Assembly: GCF_017811175.1 (NCBI RefSeq)
Contig: NZ_JACWIJ010000002.1
Location: 3,546,501 to 3,610,500, forward strand
Direction: 5' to 3'
DNA: 64,000 nt
DNA from: Melaminivora jejuensis
GTDB taxonomy: Bacteria; Pseudomonadota; Gammaproteobacteria; Burkholderiales; Burkholderiaceae_C
The notes beneath the pieces were generated by a model that saw only the letters and a list, made by a program, of their open reading frames with translations, was not told the origin of the DNA and made no database searches. Shown here piece by piece: positions 15,770 to 24,633 of the stretch. Both the position numbers and the translations under genes were made by a program. Position 1 is the first letter of the stretch; each line of letters opens with the position of its first letter.

Positions 15770-17545
15770 ATGCAATTCGTGCTGCATGAAGTCTTCAAGG
15801 TCACCGAGGAGTTCCAGGCCATGCCGGCGCACGCCGAGGTGGACAAGGACACCCTCAACGCCGTGCTGGAGGAGGCTGGCAAGTTCGCCGCCGGCGTGGC
15901 CTTCCCGCTGAACATCAGCGGCGACGAGGAGGGCTGCAAGCTGGACGTGCAGACGCACGAGGTCACGCCCCCGAAGGGCTTCAAGGAGGCCTATCGCCAG
16001 TACGTCGAGGGCGGCTGGCCGGCGCTGTCGTGCGACCCCGAGTTCGGCGGCCAGGGCCTGCCGCACACGGTGAACCAGTGCCTGTACGAGATGCTCAACA
16101 GCGCCAACCAGGCCTGGACGATGTACCCCGGCCTGTCGCACGGCGCCTATGAGGCGCTGCTGGCGCACGGCACGGACGAGCAAAAGAAGACCTATCTGCC
16201 CAAGCTGGTCAGCGGCGAGTGGACGGGCACCATGTGCCTGACCGAGCCGCACTGCGGCACTGACCTGGGGATGCTGCGCACCAAGGCCGAGCCGGTGCAG
16301 GGCGCGCCCGAGGGCACGTACAGGATCACCGGCAACAAGATTTTCATCAGCGCCGGCGAGCACGATTTCACCGACAACATCGTCCACCTGGTGCTGGCCC
16401 GCCTGCCCGATGCGCCCAAGGGCAGCAAGGGCATCAGCCTGTTCGTGGTGCCCAAGTTCCTGGTCAATGCCGATGGCTCGCTGGGCGAGCGCAACCCCAT
16501 CTTCTGCACCGGCCTGGAGCACAAGATGGGCATCCACGGCAACGCCACGGCGCAGATCGCCATCGATGGCGCCATCGGCACGCTGGTCGGCCAGCCGCAC
16601 AAGGGCCTGGCGGCCATGTTCGTGATGATGAACGCCGCGCGCCTGGGCGTGGGCAACCAGTCGCTGGGCCTGACCGAGGTGGCCTACCAGAACGCGCTGG
16701 CCTACGCCAAGGATCGCATCCAGATGCGCAGCCTGTCGGGCACCAAGGCCAAGGACAAGGAGGCCGATCCGATCATCGTGCATCCGGACGTGCGCAAGAT
16801 GCTGCTGACGGCCAAGGCCTACGCCGAGGGCGCGCGCGCGCTGCAGATTTTCTGCACCATGCTGCTGGACAAGGCGCACAGCCACCCCGACGAGAAGGTC
16901 AGGAAGGACAGCGACGAGCTGGTCGCGCTGCTGACGCCCATCGTCAAGGCCTTCGTGACCGACAACGGCCACACGGCGACCAATGCCTGTATGCAGGTCT
17001 TTGGCGGCCACGGCTACATCAAGGAATGGGGCATGGAGCAGTTCGTGCGCGACAACCGCATCAACATGATCTATGAGGGCACCAACACCGTGCAGTCGCT
17101 GGACTTGCTGGGCCGCAAGGTGCTGGGCAACAACGGCGCGACGCTCAAGAAGTTCGGCAAGCTGGTCGGCCAGCTGGTGGCCGAGGAGGGCGTGAACGAG
17201 AAGATGGCCGAGTTCATCAACCCCATCGCCTACCTGGGCGACCAGATGACCAAGTTCACCACCGAGATCGGCTTCCGGGGCTTCCAGAACCCGGATGAGG
17301 TGGGCGCTGCGGCGGTGGACTATCTGCGCGTGGCTGGCCACCTGGTGTTTGGCTACCTGTTCGCCCGCATGGCGCAGGTGGCGCTGCGCGAGATCGAGGC
17401 CGGCAACACCGACCCGTTCTATGTGGGCAAGCTGCAGACGGCGCGCTTTTACTTCGCCAAGCTGTTCCCCGAGACGGCAACGCTGATGCGCACGGCGCGC
17501 GCCGGCTCCAAGGTGCTGATGGACACGGACGCGGCGCTGGCCTGA
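15770..17545 (+). CDS. Acyl-CoA dehydrogenase, ten N-terminal residues displaced by a one-base loss
   Basis: As read, 591 residues from ATG 15770 (MQFVLHEVFKVTEE). FAD enzyme oxidising acyl-CoA to enoyl-CoA, with the C-terminal extension of the FadE/DmdC-type subfamily; diagnostic parts are MCLTEPHCGTDLG, GNKIFISAGEHD, ACMQVFGGHGYIKEWG and YEGTNTVQSLDLLG. The natural start is almost certainly ATG 15741, preceded by AGGAG and reading MPIYTPP; one C missing from the run at 15756-15761 throws that frame. Restoring it would give MPIYTPPLRDMQFV, the usual N-terminus. Next genes supply the following beta-oxidation steps. Confidence 0.88.
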   Translation: MQFVLHEVFKVTEEFQAMPAHAEVDKDTLNAVLEEAGKFAAGVAFPLNISGDEEGCKLDVQTHEVTPPKGFKEAYRQYVEGGWPALSCDPEFGGQGLPHTVNQCLYEMLNSANQAWTMYPGLSHGAYEALLAHGTDEQKKTYLPKLVSGEWTGTMCLTEPHCGTDLGMLRTKAEPVQGAPEGTYRITGNKIFISAGEHDFTDNIVHLVLARLPDAPKGSKGISLFVVPKFLVNADGSLGERNPIFCTGLEHKMGIHGNATAQIAIDGAIGTLVGQPHKGLAAMFVMMNAARLGVGNQSLGLTEVAYQNALAYAKDRIQMRSLSGTKAKDKEADPIIVHPDVRKMLLTAKAYAEGARALQIFCTMLLDKAHSHPDEKVRKDSDELVALLTPIVKAFVTDNGHTATNACMQVFGGHGYIKEWGMEQFVRDNRINMIYEGTNTVQSLDLLGRKVLGNNGATLKKFGKLVGQLVAEEGVNEKMAEFINPIAYLGDQMTKFTTEIGFRGFQNPDEVGAAAVDYLRVAGHLVFGYLFARMAQVALREIEAGNTDPFYVGKLQTARFYFAKLFPETATLMRTARAGSKVLMDTDAALA

Positions 17546-17552
17546 TCGTGCA

Positions 17553-17776
17553 TCCCACCCTCACCCCAGCCCTCTCCCGCCCTGCGGGAGAGGGAGCAGG
17601 AATCCGCAGCCGGCATCGCTCCCTCCCCCTTTGGGGAGAGGACAGGCGCGCTGCCGGTCTTGCTCCCTCCCCCTTTTGGGGAGGGCTGGGGTGGGGCCAG
17701 CGACGCTGGCCGCACGACACGGCCCGCCAGAACCAGCCGCCCCCATCCCAACCTTCCCCCAAAGGGGGAAGGAGCG
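17553..17776. repeat. GC-rich palindromic intergenic repeat, copy c
   Basis: Contains CCCTCTCCCGC/GCGGGAGAGGG, CTCCCCCTTTTGGGGAGGG with GGGGTGGGGCCAGCG, and CCTTCCCCCAAAGGGGGAAGG: three hairpins in a row, filling the space between acyl-CoA dehydrogenase and the DUF2147 gene. Confidence 0.75.
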
Positions 17777-17790
17777 GAAAACCACTCTTT

Positions 17791-17832
17791 TAGCCCTGGA
17801 GCCCTTATGAGACAAGCGTTGGCAGCTATTAT
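17791..17832 (-). repeat. AGCTRTCA dispersed repeat, copy 5, overlapping a gene start
   Basis: AGCCCTTATGAGACAAGCGTTGGCAGCTATTATTTTTGCAGC aligns closely with the intergenic copy at 25456. Here the ATG of the DUF2147 gene and its first residues are encoded by repeat sequence. Confidence 0.7.
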
Positions 17833-18241
17833 TTTTGCAGCAATCGCCGCCCCGGCATTGGCCCAGATGTCGCCCGTGGGCCTGTGGCGCAGCATGGACG
17901 ACAAGACCGGCGAGGCCAAGTCCGAGATCCGCATCGCCGACCAAGGCGGCGCGCTGGAAGGCCGCATCGAAAAGCTCCTGCGCAAGGACGCCGACCCGGC
18001 AGCCAAGTGCGTGGAGTGCAAGGATGCGCTCAAGGATCAGCCCATGGTCGGCCTGCCCATCATCACCGGGGCGAAGAAGGCCGAAGGCAAGGACGTGTGG
18101 GAGGGCGGCAAGATCCTCGACCCGGAAAACGGCAAGCACTACACCCTGCGCCTGACGCCCATCGAGGGCGGCAGCAAGCTCGAAGTGCGCGGCTCCATCG
18201 GCCCCTTTGGCCGCACCCAGACCTGGCAGCGCGTGAACTGA
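17807..18241 (+). CDS. DUF2147 family exported protein
   Basis: A 144-residue protein with a short signal peptide (AAIIFAAIAAPALAQ) and the DUF2147 pattern: PVGLWRSMDD, CVECKDALKDQPMVGLPI, GGKILDPENGKHYTLRLT and a terminal WQRVN. DUF2147 proteins are small periplasmic beta-barrel-like proteins of unknown role, often near fatty-acid metabolism genes. Start codon and hydrophobic segment lie in a dispersed repeat, so the signal peptide may have been acquired from it. Two cysteines in CVEC may bind metal or form a disulfide. Confidence 0.85.
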   Translation: MRQALAAIIFAAIAAPALAQMSPVGLWRSMDDKTGEAKSEIRIADQGGALEGRIEKLLRKDADPAAKCVECKDALKDQPMVGLPIITGAKKAEGKDVWEGGKILDPENGKHYTLRLTPIEGGSKLEVRGSIGPFGRTQTWQRVN

Positions 18242-18243
18242 CC

Positions 18244-18368
18244 TCCTGTCTTGCTCTCTCCCCCGCTGGGGGAGGGCTGGGGTGGGGCCAGCGACGGCGG
18301 CCACTGCGCAAGGCACGCCACAACCAGCCGGCCCCCATCCCTGCCTTCCCCCACAGGGGGAAGGAGTG
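18244..18368. repeat. GC-rich palindromic intergenic repeat, copy d
   Basis: CTCTCCCCCGCTGGGGGAGGG, GGGGTGGGGCCAGCGACGG, then GCCCCCATCCCTGCCTTCCC and CCACAGGGGGAAGGAG. It ends just before the next start. Confidence 0.75.
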
Positions 18369-18402
18369 AAAGCCCATCCACTCAACCGATTCCATCCACC
18401 CC

Positions 18403-20826
18403 ATGACCCGATTCAACGTCCGCAAAGTCGCCGTCCTCGGCGCAGGCGTGATGGGCGCGCAGATTGCCGCCCACCTCGTCAACGTGAAGGTGCCCGTGGT
18501 GCTGTTCGACCTGCCGGCCAAGGAAGGCCCGAAGAACGGCATCGTCACCCGCGCCATCGCCAACCTGAAAAAGCTCAAGCCCGCGCCCCTGGGCGTGGCC
18601 GACGATGCCGGCCTGATCCAGGCGGCCAACTACGAGGAGCACCTGGGCCTGCTGAAAAACTGCGATCTGGTCATTGAGGCCATTGCCGAGCGCATGGACT
18701 GGAAGCAAGACCTCTATCACAAGATCGCGCCCCATGTGGCCAAGCACGCCATCCTGGCCAGCAACACCTCGGGCCTGTCGATCACCAAGCTCTCCGAGGC
18801 GCTGCCTGAAGCCCTGCGCCCGCGCTTTTGCGGCATCCACTTCTTCAACCCGCCGCGCTACATGATGCTGGTGGAGCTGATCAACACGCCCGCCACGCAG
18901 CCCGAAGTGCTCGACCAGCTCGAAGCCTTCGTGACCACCGGCCTGGGCAAGGGCGTGGTGCGCGCGCACGACACGCCCAACTTCATCGCCAACCGCGTGG
19001 GCATCGCCGGGATGCTGTCCACCATGAAGGAGGTGGAGAACTTCGGCCTGACGTTCGATGTCGTCGATGACCTCACGGGCAAGAAGCTGGGCCGCGCCAG
19101 CAGCGGGACGTTTCGCACCGCCGACGTGGTGGGCCTGGACACCATGGCCCACGTCATCAGGACGCTGCAGGACAACCTGAGCCTGGAGACCGATCCGTTC
19201 TACGACAGCTTCGGCACGCCCGCCGTGCTGGCCAAGCTGATCGAGCTGGGCCAGCTGGGCCAGAAGACCAAGGGCGGCTTCTACAAGAAGCAGGGCCGCG
19301 ACATCCTGCGCTTCGAGCTCGACAGCGAGGAGTACGTGCCCGCCGGCGGCAAGGCCGACGAGGTCTATGGCCGGATGCTGAAAAAGCCCGCCGCCGAGCG
19401 CCTGAAGCTGCTGCGCAATGCCCAGGGGCCGCAGGGCCAGTTCCTGTGGGCCATCCTGCGCAACGGTTTCCACTACGCCGCCGTGCATCTGGAAAAGATC
19501 GCCGACACCGCGCGCGACGTGGATCAGGCCATGCGCTGGGGCTTCGGCATGAAGCAAGGCCCCTTCGAGCTGTGGCAGGAGGCCGGCTGGCTCGAAGTCG
19601 CCCAGATGATCCAGGAGGACATAGCCGCCGGCAAGGCGCTGTCCAAGGCGCCGCTGCCCGAGTGGGTCTTCAAGGGCCCGGTGGCCGATGCCGGCGGCGT
19701 ACACACGGCGCAGGGCTCGTGGAGCCCGGCCAAGGGCAAGTTCGTGCCGCGCCGCCAACTGCCCGTGTACGACCGCCAGTACTTCCCGGAAAAGCTGCTG
19801 GGCGAGGACAACCTGCCCGACTGGCGCACAGCCGGCACGACCATCAGCAACAGCGACGCACTGCGCGTGTGGACGCTGGACAAGGAGGTCTGCCCTGCCG
19901 GTGGCCGCGTCTTGATCGCCAGCATCCAGAGCAAGATGCACGCCATCAGCCCGGACGTGATGGAAGGCCTGGTGGAGGCGCTGGAGCTGGCTGAGCGCGA
20001 GTACGAAGGCCTGGTCATCTGGTCGGGCGATGCGCCGTTCTCGGTGGGCGCCGACCTGCAGGCCACCATGCCGGCCTATGTGGTCGCCGGCATCGGCGCC
20101 ATCGAGGGCGTCGAGCAGGAGCTGCAGAACCTGATGCTGCGCCTGCGCTACGCCCAGGTGCCGGTGATTTCCGCCATCCACGGCATGGCGCTGGGCGGCG
20201 GCTGCGAGCTGGCCATCCACAGCGCGCGCCGCGTGGTACACATGGAGAGCTACATCGGCCTGGTCGAGGTCGGCGTGGGCCTGGTGCCGGGCGCGGGCGG
20301 GCTGACCTACATCGCGCGGCGCGCCGCCGAGAACGCCGCCAAATCGACGGACAAGGACTTGCTGCACTTCCTGACCGAGGGCTTCACGGCCGCGGCCATG
20401 GCCAAGGTCGGCATGAGCGCGCTGGACTCGCGCAAGCTGGGCTACCTGCTCGACGACGACATCATCGTGCCGCACCGCGACGAGCTGCTGTTCGTGGCGG
20501 TGAACGAGGCCCGCGCCATGGGCATGGCCGGCTGGCGTGCGCCGATGAAGCGCCTGTTCCCGGTGGCCGGGCGCAGCGGCATCGCCACCATCCGCGGCTC
20601 GCTGACCAACATGCGCGACGGCGGCTTCATCAGCGAGCACGACCAGCGCATCGCCACCATGATTGCCGAGGTGGTGTGCGGCGGCGATGTCGATGCCGGC
20701 ACGCTGGTGAGCGAGGAATACCTGATGCAGCTGGAGCGCAAGGCTTTTTGCACGCTGATCGAGCACCCGAAGACGCAGGAGCGCATTCTGGGGATGCTTA
20801 GCACGGGCAAGCCGGTGCGCAACTGA
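18403..20826 (+). CDS. Bifunctional 3-hydroxyacyl-CoA dehydrogenase / enoyl-CoA hydratase
   Basis: An 807-residue beta-oxidation enzyme. The NAD-binding dehydrogenase comes first (VAVLGAGVMGAQIAAHL near 8-24, catalytic region GIHFFNPPRYM near 145), then the enoyl-CoA hydratase domain (SGDAPFSVGADL near 541, GMALGGGCELAIH near 594). This order is opposite to E. coli FadB/FadJ and matches the FadN type. It converts enoyl-CoA to 3-ketoacyl-CoA for the downstream thiolase. Length and both active-site regions are intact. Confidence 0.9.
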   Translation: MTRFNVRKVAVLGAGVMGAQIAAHLVNVKVPVVLFDLPAKEGPKNGIVTRAIANLKKLKPAPLGVADDAGLIQAANYEEHLGLLKNCDLVIEAIAERMDWKQDLYHKIAPHVAKHAILASNTSGLSITKLSEALPEALRPRFCGIHFFNPPRYMMLVELINTPATQPEVLDQLEAFVTTGLGKGVVRAHDTPNFIANRVGIAGMLSTMKEVENFGLTFDVVDDLTGKKLGRASSGTFRTADVVGLDTMAHVIRTLQDNLSLETDPFYDSFGTPAVLAKLIELGQLGQKTKGGFYKKQGRDILRFELDSEEYVPAGGKADEVYGRMLKKPAAERLKLLRNAQGPQGQFLWAILRNGFHYAAVHLEKIADTARDVDQAMRWGFGMKQGPFELWQEAGWLEVAQMIQEDIAAGKALSKAPLPEWVFKGPVADAGGVHTAQGSWSPAKGKFVPRRQLPVYDRQYFPEKLLGEDNLPDWRTAGTTISNSDALRVWTLDKEVCPAGGRVLIASIQSKMHAISPDVMEGLVEALELAEREYEGLVIWSGDAPFSVGADLQATMPAYVVAGIGAIEGVEQELQNLMLRLRYAQVPVISAIHGMALGGGCELAIHSARRVVHMESYIGLVEVGVGLVPGAGGLTYIARRAAENAAKSTDKDLLHFLTEGFTAAAMAKVGMSALDSRKLGYLLDDDIIVPHRDELLFVAVNEARAMGMAGWRAPMKRLFPVAGRSGIATIRGSLTNMRDGGFISEHDQRIATMIAEVVCGGDVDAGTLVSEEYLMQLERKAFCTLIEHPKTQERILGMLSTGKPVRN

Positions 20827-20868
20827 CGGCATGAGGCCTGGCATGTCCGTCCGCCCTGCAGCACTCTC

Positions 20869-21026
20869 GCTCCCCCCTCTGGGGGAGGCTGGCGCGTTGC
20901 CGGTATTGCTCCCTCCCCCTCTGGGGAGGGCTGGGGCGGGGCCAGCGCGGCTGGACGTGCAACGCCGTGCGCCACAACCAGCCGGCCCCCATCCCAGCCT
21001 TCCCCCAAGGGGGGAAGGAGCAAGCA
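20869..21026. repeat. GC-rich palindromic intergenic repeat, copy e
   Basis: CTCCCCCCTCTGGGGGAGG, CTCCCTCCCCCTCTGGGGAGG with GGCGGGGCCAGCG, and CCTTCCCCCAAGGGGGGAAGG. It ends about 23 bases before the DUF559 gene. Confidence 0.75.
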
Positions 21027-21048
21027 CGCACGCCGGGGCGCTGAGATC

Positions 21049-21468
21049 ATGCAGAACCAGGCTACATCACGCGCCCGCAGCAACGCCCAGGTGCTGCGCC
21101 GGGAGATGACCGACAGCGAACGCAAGCTGTGGCAGCGCCTCAAGGGCGAGCAGCTCGGCGTGAAATTCCGTCGCCAGCATCCGCTGGGCAGCTACGTCGC
21201 CGATTTCGCCTGCCTGGCGCCGCCGTTGATCGTGGAGCTCGACGGCTCACAGCATTCAGGACAGGCAGCGTATGACGAACGTCGCGACGCATTCTTTCGG
21301 GCGCAGGGTTTTGACGTGATGCGTTTCGCGTCCGACGCGCCATTCACCCAGATGGACGGGGTCTTGCAGGCAGTACACAACCGACTGAACGAACTGCGCG
21401 GCCAGCCCCCATCCCCACCTTTCCCCACAGGGGGAAAGAGCCAGACAACACAGGAGCAGTCTCCATGA
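21049..21468 (+). CDS. DUF559 endonuclease-like protein embedded in palindromic repeats
   Basis: A 139-residue protein with the DUF559 (Vsr/restriction-fold) pattern: LRREMTDSERKLWQRLK, FRRQHPLGSYVADFACL and IVELDGSQH, with E and D in PD-(D/E)XK-like positions, then FDVMRF. The last 23 residues (PPSPPFPTGG...) are translated from a GC-rich palindromic repeat, so the gene is bracketed by repeat modules and reads into one. It overlaps the thiolase start by four bases. Nuclease activity is inferred from fold; the biological role is unknown, and a link with repeat mobility is speculation. Confidence 0.8.
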   Translation: MQNQATSRARSNAQVLRREMTDSERKLWQRLKGEQLGVKFRRQHPLGSYVADFACLAPPLIVELDGSQHSGQAAYDERRDAFFRAQGFDVMRFASDAPFTQMDGVLQAVHNRLNELRGQPPSPPFPTGGKSQTTQEQSP

Positions 21469-22661
21469 AACAACAGCAAGACGCCTACATCGTCGCCGCC
21501 ACGCGCACGCCCATCGGGCGCTCGCACAAGGGCTTTTTCCGCAACTACCGGCCTGACGACCTGCTGGCCACCATCCTCAAATCGGCCCTGGCCCAGGCGC
21601 CGGGGCTGGATCCGCAGGCCATCGAGGACATCATCTGCGGCTGCGCCATCCCCGAGGCCCAGCAGGGCCTGAACGTGGCGCGCATCGGCGCGGTGCTGGC
21701 CGGCCTGCCGACCAGCGTGGGCGGCATCACCGTCAACCGCTTCTGCGCCTCGGGCCTGTCGGCCGTGGCCATGGCCGCCGACCGCATCCGCGTGGGCGAG
21801 GCCGACGTCATGATCGCCGCTGGCGTCGAGAGCATGAGCATGGTGCCCATGATGGGCAACACGCCCAGCCTGTCGCCTTCCATCTTCGAGCGCGACGGCG
21901 ACGTGGGCATCGCCTACGGCATGGGCCTGACGGCAGAAAAAGTCGCCCAGCAGTGGAAAGTGTCCCGCGAGGCGCAGGACGCCTTTGCGCTGGAGTCGCA
22001 CCGCCGCGCCATTGCCGCGCAGCAGGCCGGCGAGTTCAAGGACGAGATCACGCCCATCGAGGTCACCGACCGCAGCGTGAACCTGGAGACCGGCGAGCTG
22101 GTGCAAAAGACCCGCACCGCTAGCCTGGACGAAGGCCCGCGCCCCGACACCAGCCTGGAGGGCCTGGCCAAGCTGCGCACGGTGTTTGCCGCGCGCGGCT
22201 CGGTCACGGCGGGCAACAGCTCGCAGACCAGCGACGGCGCGGGTGCGCTGATCCTGGCCAGCGAGGCCGCCGTCAAGCGCTTTGGCCTGACCCCGCTGGC
22301 GCGCTTCGTCAGCTACGCCAGCCGGGGCGTGCCGCCAGCCATCATGGGCATCGGCCCCATCGAGGCCATCCCCGCCGCGCTGCGCTATGCCGGCCTGAAG
22401 CAGGACGACATCGACTGGTTCGAGCTGAACGAGGCCTTCGCCGCGCAGTCGCTGGCCGTGGTCAACACGCTGGGGCTGGATGCGGCCAAGGTCAACCCCA
22501 TGGGCGGCGCCATCGCCCTGGGCCACCCGCTGGGCGCCACCGGCGCCATCCGCTCGGCTACGGTGGTACACGCGCTGCGCCGCAAGCAGCTCAAGTACGG
22601 CATGGTCACCATGTGCGTTGGCATGGGCCAGGGCGCGGCGGGCATCTTCGAGCGCGTCTGA
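21465..22661 (+). CDS. Acetyl-CoA C-acyltransferase (3-ketoacyl-CoA thiolase)
   Basis: A 398-residue thiolase catalysing the last beta-oxidation step, releasing acetyl-CoA. Nucleophile Cys near 94 in NRFCASGLSAVAMAA, His in NEAFAAQS/GHPLGATGAI and the second Cys in MCVGMGQGAAG near the end are all present. Its ATG overlaps the DUF559 stop, so it may be translated by coupling. Together with the upstream bifunctional enzyme it forms the FadA-FadN-like pair. Confidence 0.92.
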   Translation: MKQQQDAYIVAATRTPIGRSHKGFFRNYRPDDLLATILKSALAQAPGLDPQAIEDIICGCAIPEAQQGLNVARIGAVLAGLPTSVGGITVNRFCASGLSAVAMAADRIRVGEADVMIAAGVESMSMVPMMGNTPSLSPSIFERDGDVGIAYGMGLTAEKVAQQWKVSREAQDAFALESHRRAIAAQQAGEFKDEITPIEVTDRSVNLETGELVQKTRTASLDEGPRPDTSLEGLAKLRTVFAARGSVTAGNSSQTSDGAGALILASEAAVKRFGLTPLARFVSYASRGVPPAIMGIGPIEAIPAALRYAGLKQDDIDWFELNEAFAAQSLAVVNTLGLDAAKVNPMGGAIALGHPLGATGAIRSATVVHALRRKQLKYGMVTMCVGMGQGAAGIFERV

Positions 22662-22667
22662 TCCTGC

Positions 22668-22785
22668 TCCCTCCCCCTTTTGGGGAGGGTTGGGGTGGGG
22701 GCCAGCGACGGTGGCCTCATGACACCACACGCCAGCACCAGCCAGCCCCCATCCCCACCTTCCCCCAGAGGGGGAAGGAGCTGAA
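22668..22785. repeat. GC-rich palindromic intergenic repeat, copy g
   Basis: CTCCCCCTTTTGGGGAGGG, GGGGTGGGGGCCAGCGACGG, then CCCCCATCCCCACCTTCCCC and CAGAGGGGGAAGGAG. Confidence 0.75.
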
Positions 22786-22787
22786 AA

Positions 22788-22830
22788 CAGCGCCAGTCAA
22801 GCGCGAACAGCTACCAAAGAAGTAGCAAAA
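22788..22830 (-). repeat. AGCTRTCA dispersed repeat, copy 6 (decayed)
   Basis: GCCAGTCAAGCGCGAACAGCTACCAAAGAAGTAGC: retains CAAGCG, ACAGCTA and the terminal AGTAGC seen in the copies at 25456 and 34120. Confidence 0.55.
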
Positions 22831-22842
22831 CACAGGAGGCCG

Positions 22843-23733
22843 ATGATGCAGCAGCACGCTCTGCCCGTGTCCGGCGCAGCCCATCCGCTGGCCGTGTGCC
22901 GCTATCTGCCACCTGCCGGCACCGCACCGCAGGGCAGCGTGGTCATCGGCGCGGCCTTTGGCGTGCCGCAGACCTTCTATGCCCGCTTTGCCCAATGGCT
23001 GGCCGGGCAGGGCTGGGCCGTCAGTACCTTCGACTACCGGGGCCAGGGCGCCTCGCTGCACGGGCCCATGCGTGCCGTGCAAGCCAATCTGCACGACTGG
23101 GCGCGCGACTACGACGCCGTCATCGCCCACGCCGCCGAGGCCCTGCCGGGCCGCCCGCTGCTGCTGGTCGGCCACAGCCTGGGCGCGCAGCTGCCCGGCC
23201 TGCTGCAAGAAAAGCACCGCGTCGCCGGCCTGCTGAGCATTGCTGCCGGCAGCGGCTACTGGCGCCAGAATGCGCCGCGCCTGCGCCGGCTGATGCCGTT
23301 TTTCTGGCATGTGCTGGTGCCCGCCTCGGTGCGCCTGTGCGGCTACTTCCCAGGCCGGCGCCTGCGCGCCGTGGGCGATCTGCCGCGCGCCGTCGCCCTG
23401 CAGTGGCGCCGCTGGTGCCTGCACCCGCGCTACAGCGTCGGCGCCGAAGGGCAGGGGGCCGAGCGCAGCTATGCCGCAGTGCGCTTTCCCGTGCTGGCCT
23501 GGAGCATGGTGGATGACGAGATGATGACCCTGGCCGGCACCGAGGCGCTGCTGGCCCTGTACGCCCGCGCCCCGCGCCGGATCGAGCGCATCGCCGCCCA
23601 GGACGTGGGCGCGCGGCGCATCGGGCACTTCGGCTTTTTCCGCGACAGCTTCGCGCCGACGCTGTGGCCGCGCGCAGCGCAGCAGCTCGCCCAGTGGGCG
23701 CAGGCCGATGCCACGGCAGCGTCGCCCGCATGA
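22843..23733 (+). CDS. Alpha/beta-fold hydrolase
   Basis: A 296-residue protein. Nucleophile elbow GHSLGAQ puts the catalytic Ser near 112; an acidic residue in MVDDEMM and His in RIGHFGFF complete a plausible triad. FDYRGQGAS is typical of lysophospholipase-like or YheT-like hydrolases. No signal peptide, so cytoplasmic. In the lipid-degradation island it may hydrolyse an ester or thioester; the substrate is unknown. Start could be either ATG at 22843 or 22846; GGAGG lies just upstream. Confidence 0.8.
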   Translation: MMQQHALPVSGAAHPLAVCRYLPPAGTAPQGSVVIGAAFGVPQTFYARFAQWLAGQGWAVSTFDYRGQGASLHGPMRAVQANLHDWARDYDAVIAHAAEALPGRPLLLVGHSLGAQLPGLLQEKHRVAGLLSIAAGSGYWRQNAPRLRRLMPFFWHVLVPASVRLCGYFPGRRLRAVGDLPRAVALQWRRWCLHPRYSVGAEGQGAERSYAAVRFPVLAWSMVDDEMMTLAGTEALLALYARAPRRIERIAAQDVGARRIGHFGFFRDSFAPTLWPRAAQQLAQWAQADATAASPA

Positions 23734-23770
23734 CGCAGCCGCGCCCGCGCTGCAGGCACACTCGCCTTTC

Positions 23771-24625
23771 ATGACCGACATGCAAACTTCCTCCACCCCG
23801 CCCGCCGTCCACCCGCTGGACGAGGCCCTGGTGCTCGAATCGGGCGCCCCCGGCCACTACACCGGCCAGACCACCCAGGCCTACTGGAACATGGTCGGCC
23901 CCTATGGCGGCCTCACCGCTGCCACGGCGCTGGCCGCCGTGCTGCGCCACCCCGACGTGCTGGGCGAGCCGGTGGCGCTGACGGTGAACTTCGCCGCCGC
24001 CGTCATCGAAGGGCCGTTCACCGTCGTTGCCACGCCGGCGCGCACCAACCGCTCGACCCAGCACTGGACGGTCAGCGTGCTGCAAAGCCCCGCCGAGGGC
24101 GGCGATCCGCAGGTCACCACCACCGCCACCGTGCTGATGGCCGAGCGCCGCGAGACCTGGAGCGGCGCCGACACGCCCATGCCGCAGGTGCCGCCGCCCG
24201 CCGAGTGCGCGCTGGCGCCGGCCATCTTCCCGGTGCAGTGGCTGCAGCGCTACGAGATGCGTCCGGTGCGCGGCATGTTGCCCGGCGAGTGGGACGGCAG
24301 CGAGCGCGACAGCCTGACGCAGCTGTGGATGCGCGATGCGCCGGCGCGGGCGCTGGACTTTCCGGCGCTGGCGGCGCTGGCCGACGTGTTCTTCCCGCGC
24401 ATCTGGCGCCGCCGGGCGCTGCGCGTGCCGGCGGGGACGGTGTCCATGACCGTGTACTTCCACGCTGGCAGCGAGTTGCTGGCACGCACCGGCAGCGGCC
24501 ACCTGCTGGGCCAGGCGCGCGCGCAGGAGTTCCGCAACGGCTTTTTCGACCAGACCGCGCAGCTGTGGAACGAGGCCGGCGCGCTGCTGGCCACCACGCA
24601 CCAAATCGTCTATTACAAGGAGTGA
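23771..24625 (+). CDS. TesB-like acyl-CoA thioesterase
   Basis: A 284-residue double-hotdog protein: YWNMVGPYGGLTAATALAAV opens the first hotdog, and the second includes SMTVYFHAGSELLA and the terminal TTHQIVYYKE. Family members hydrolyse acyl-CoA to free acid and CoA. ATG 23771 (MTDMQTSS) is preferred to the in-frame codon at 23708, which overlaps the hydrolase gene. It sits between the hydrolase and enoyl-CoA hydratase in one direction, so co-transcription is likely. Confidence 0.8.
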   Translation: MTDMQTSSTPPAVHPLDEALVLESGAPGHYTGQTTQAYWNMVGPYGGLTAATALAAVLRHPDVLGEPVALTVNFAAAVIEGPFTVVATPARTNRSTQHWTVSVLQSPAEGGDPQVTTTATVLMAERRETWSGADTPMPQVPPPAECALAPAIFPVQWLQRYEMRPVRGMLPGEWDGSERDSLTQLWMRDAPARALDFPALAALADVFFPRIWRRRALRVPAGTVSMTVYFHAGSELLARTGSGHLLGQARAQEFRNGFFDQTAQLWNEAGALLATTHQIVYYKE

Positions 24626-24633
24626 ACCAGGAA

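Noticed and set aside
21049..21468. DUF559 gene as a Vsr mismatch endonuclease or restriction enzyme
   Set aside because: No adjacent methyltransferase and the sequence follows DUF559 rather than Vsr signatures.
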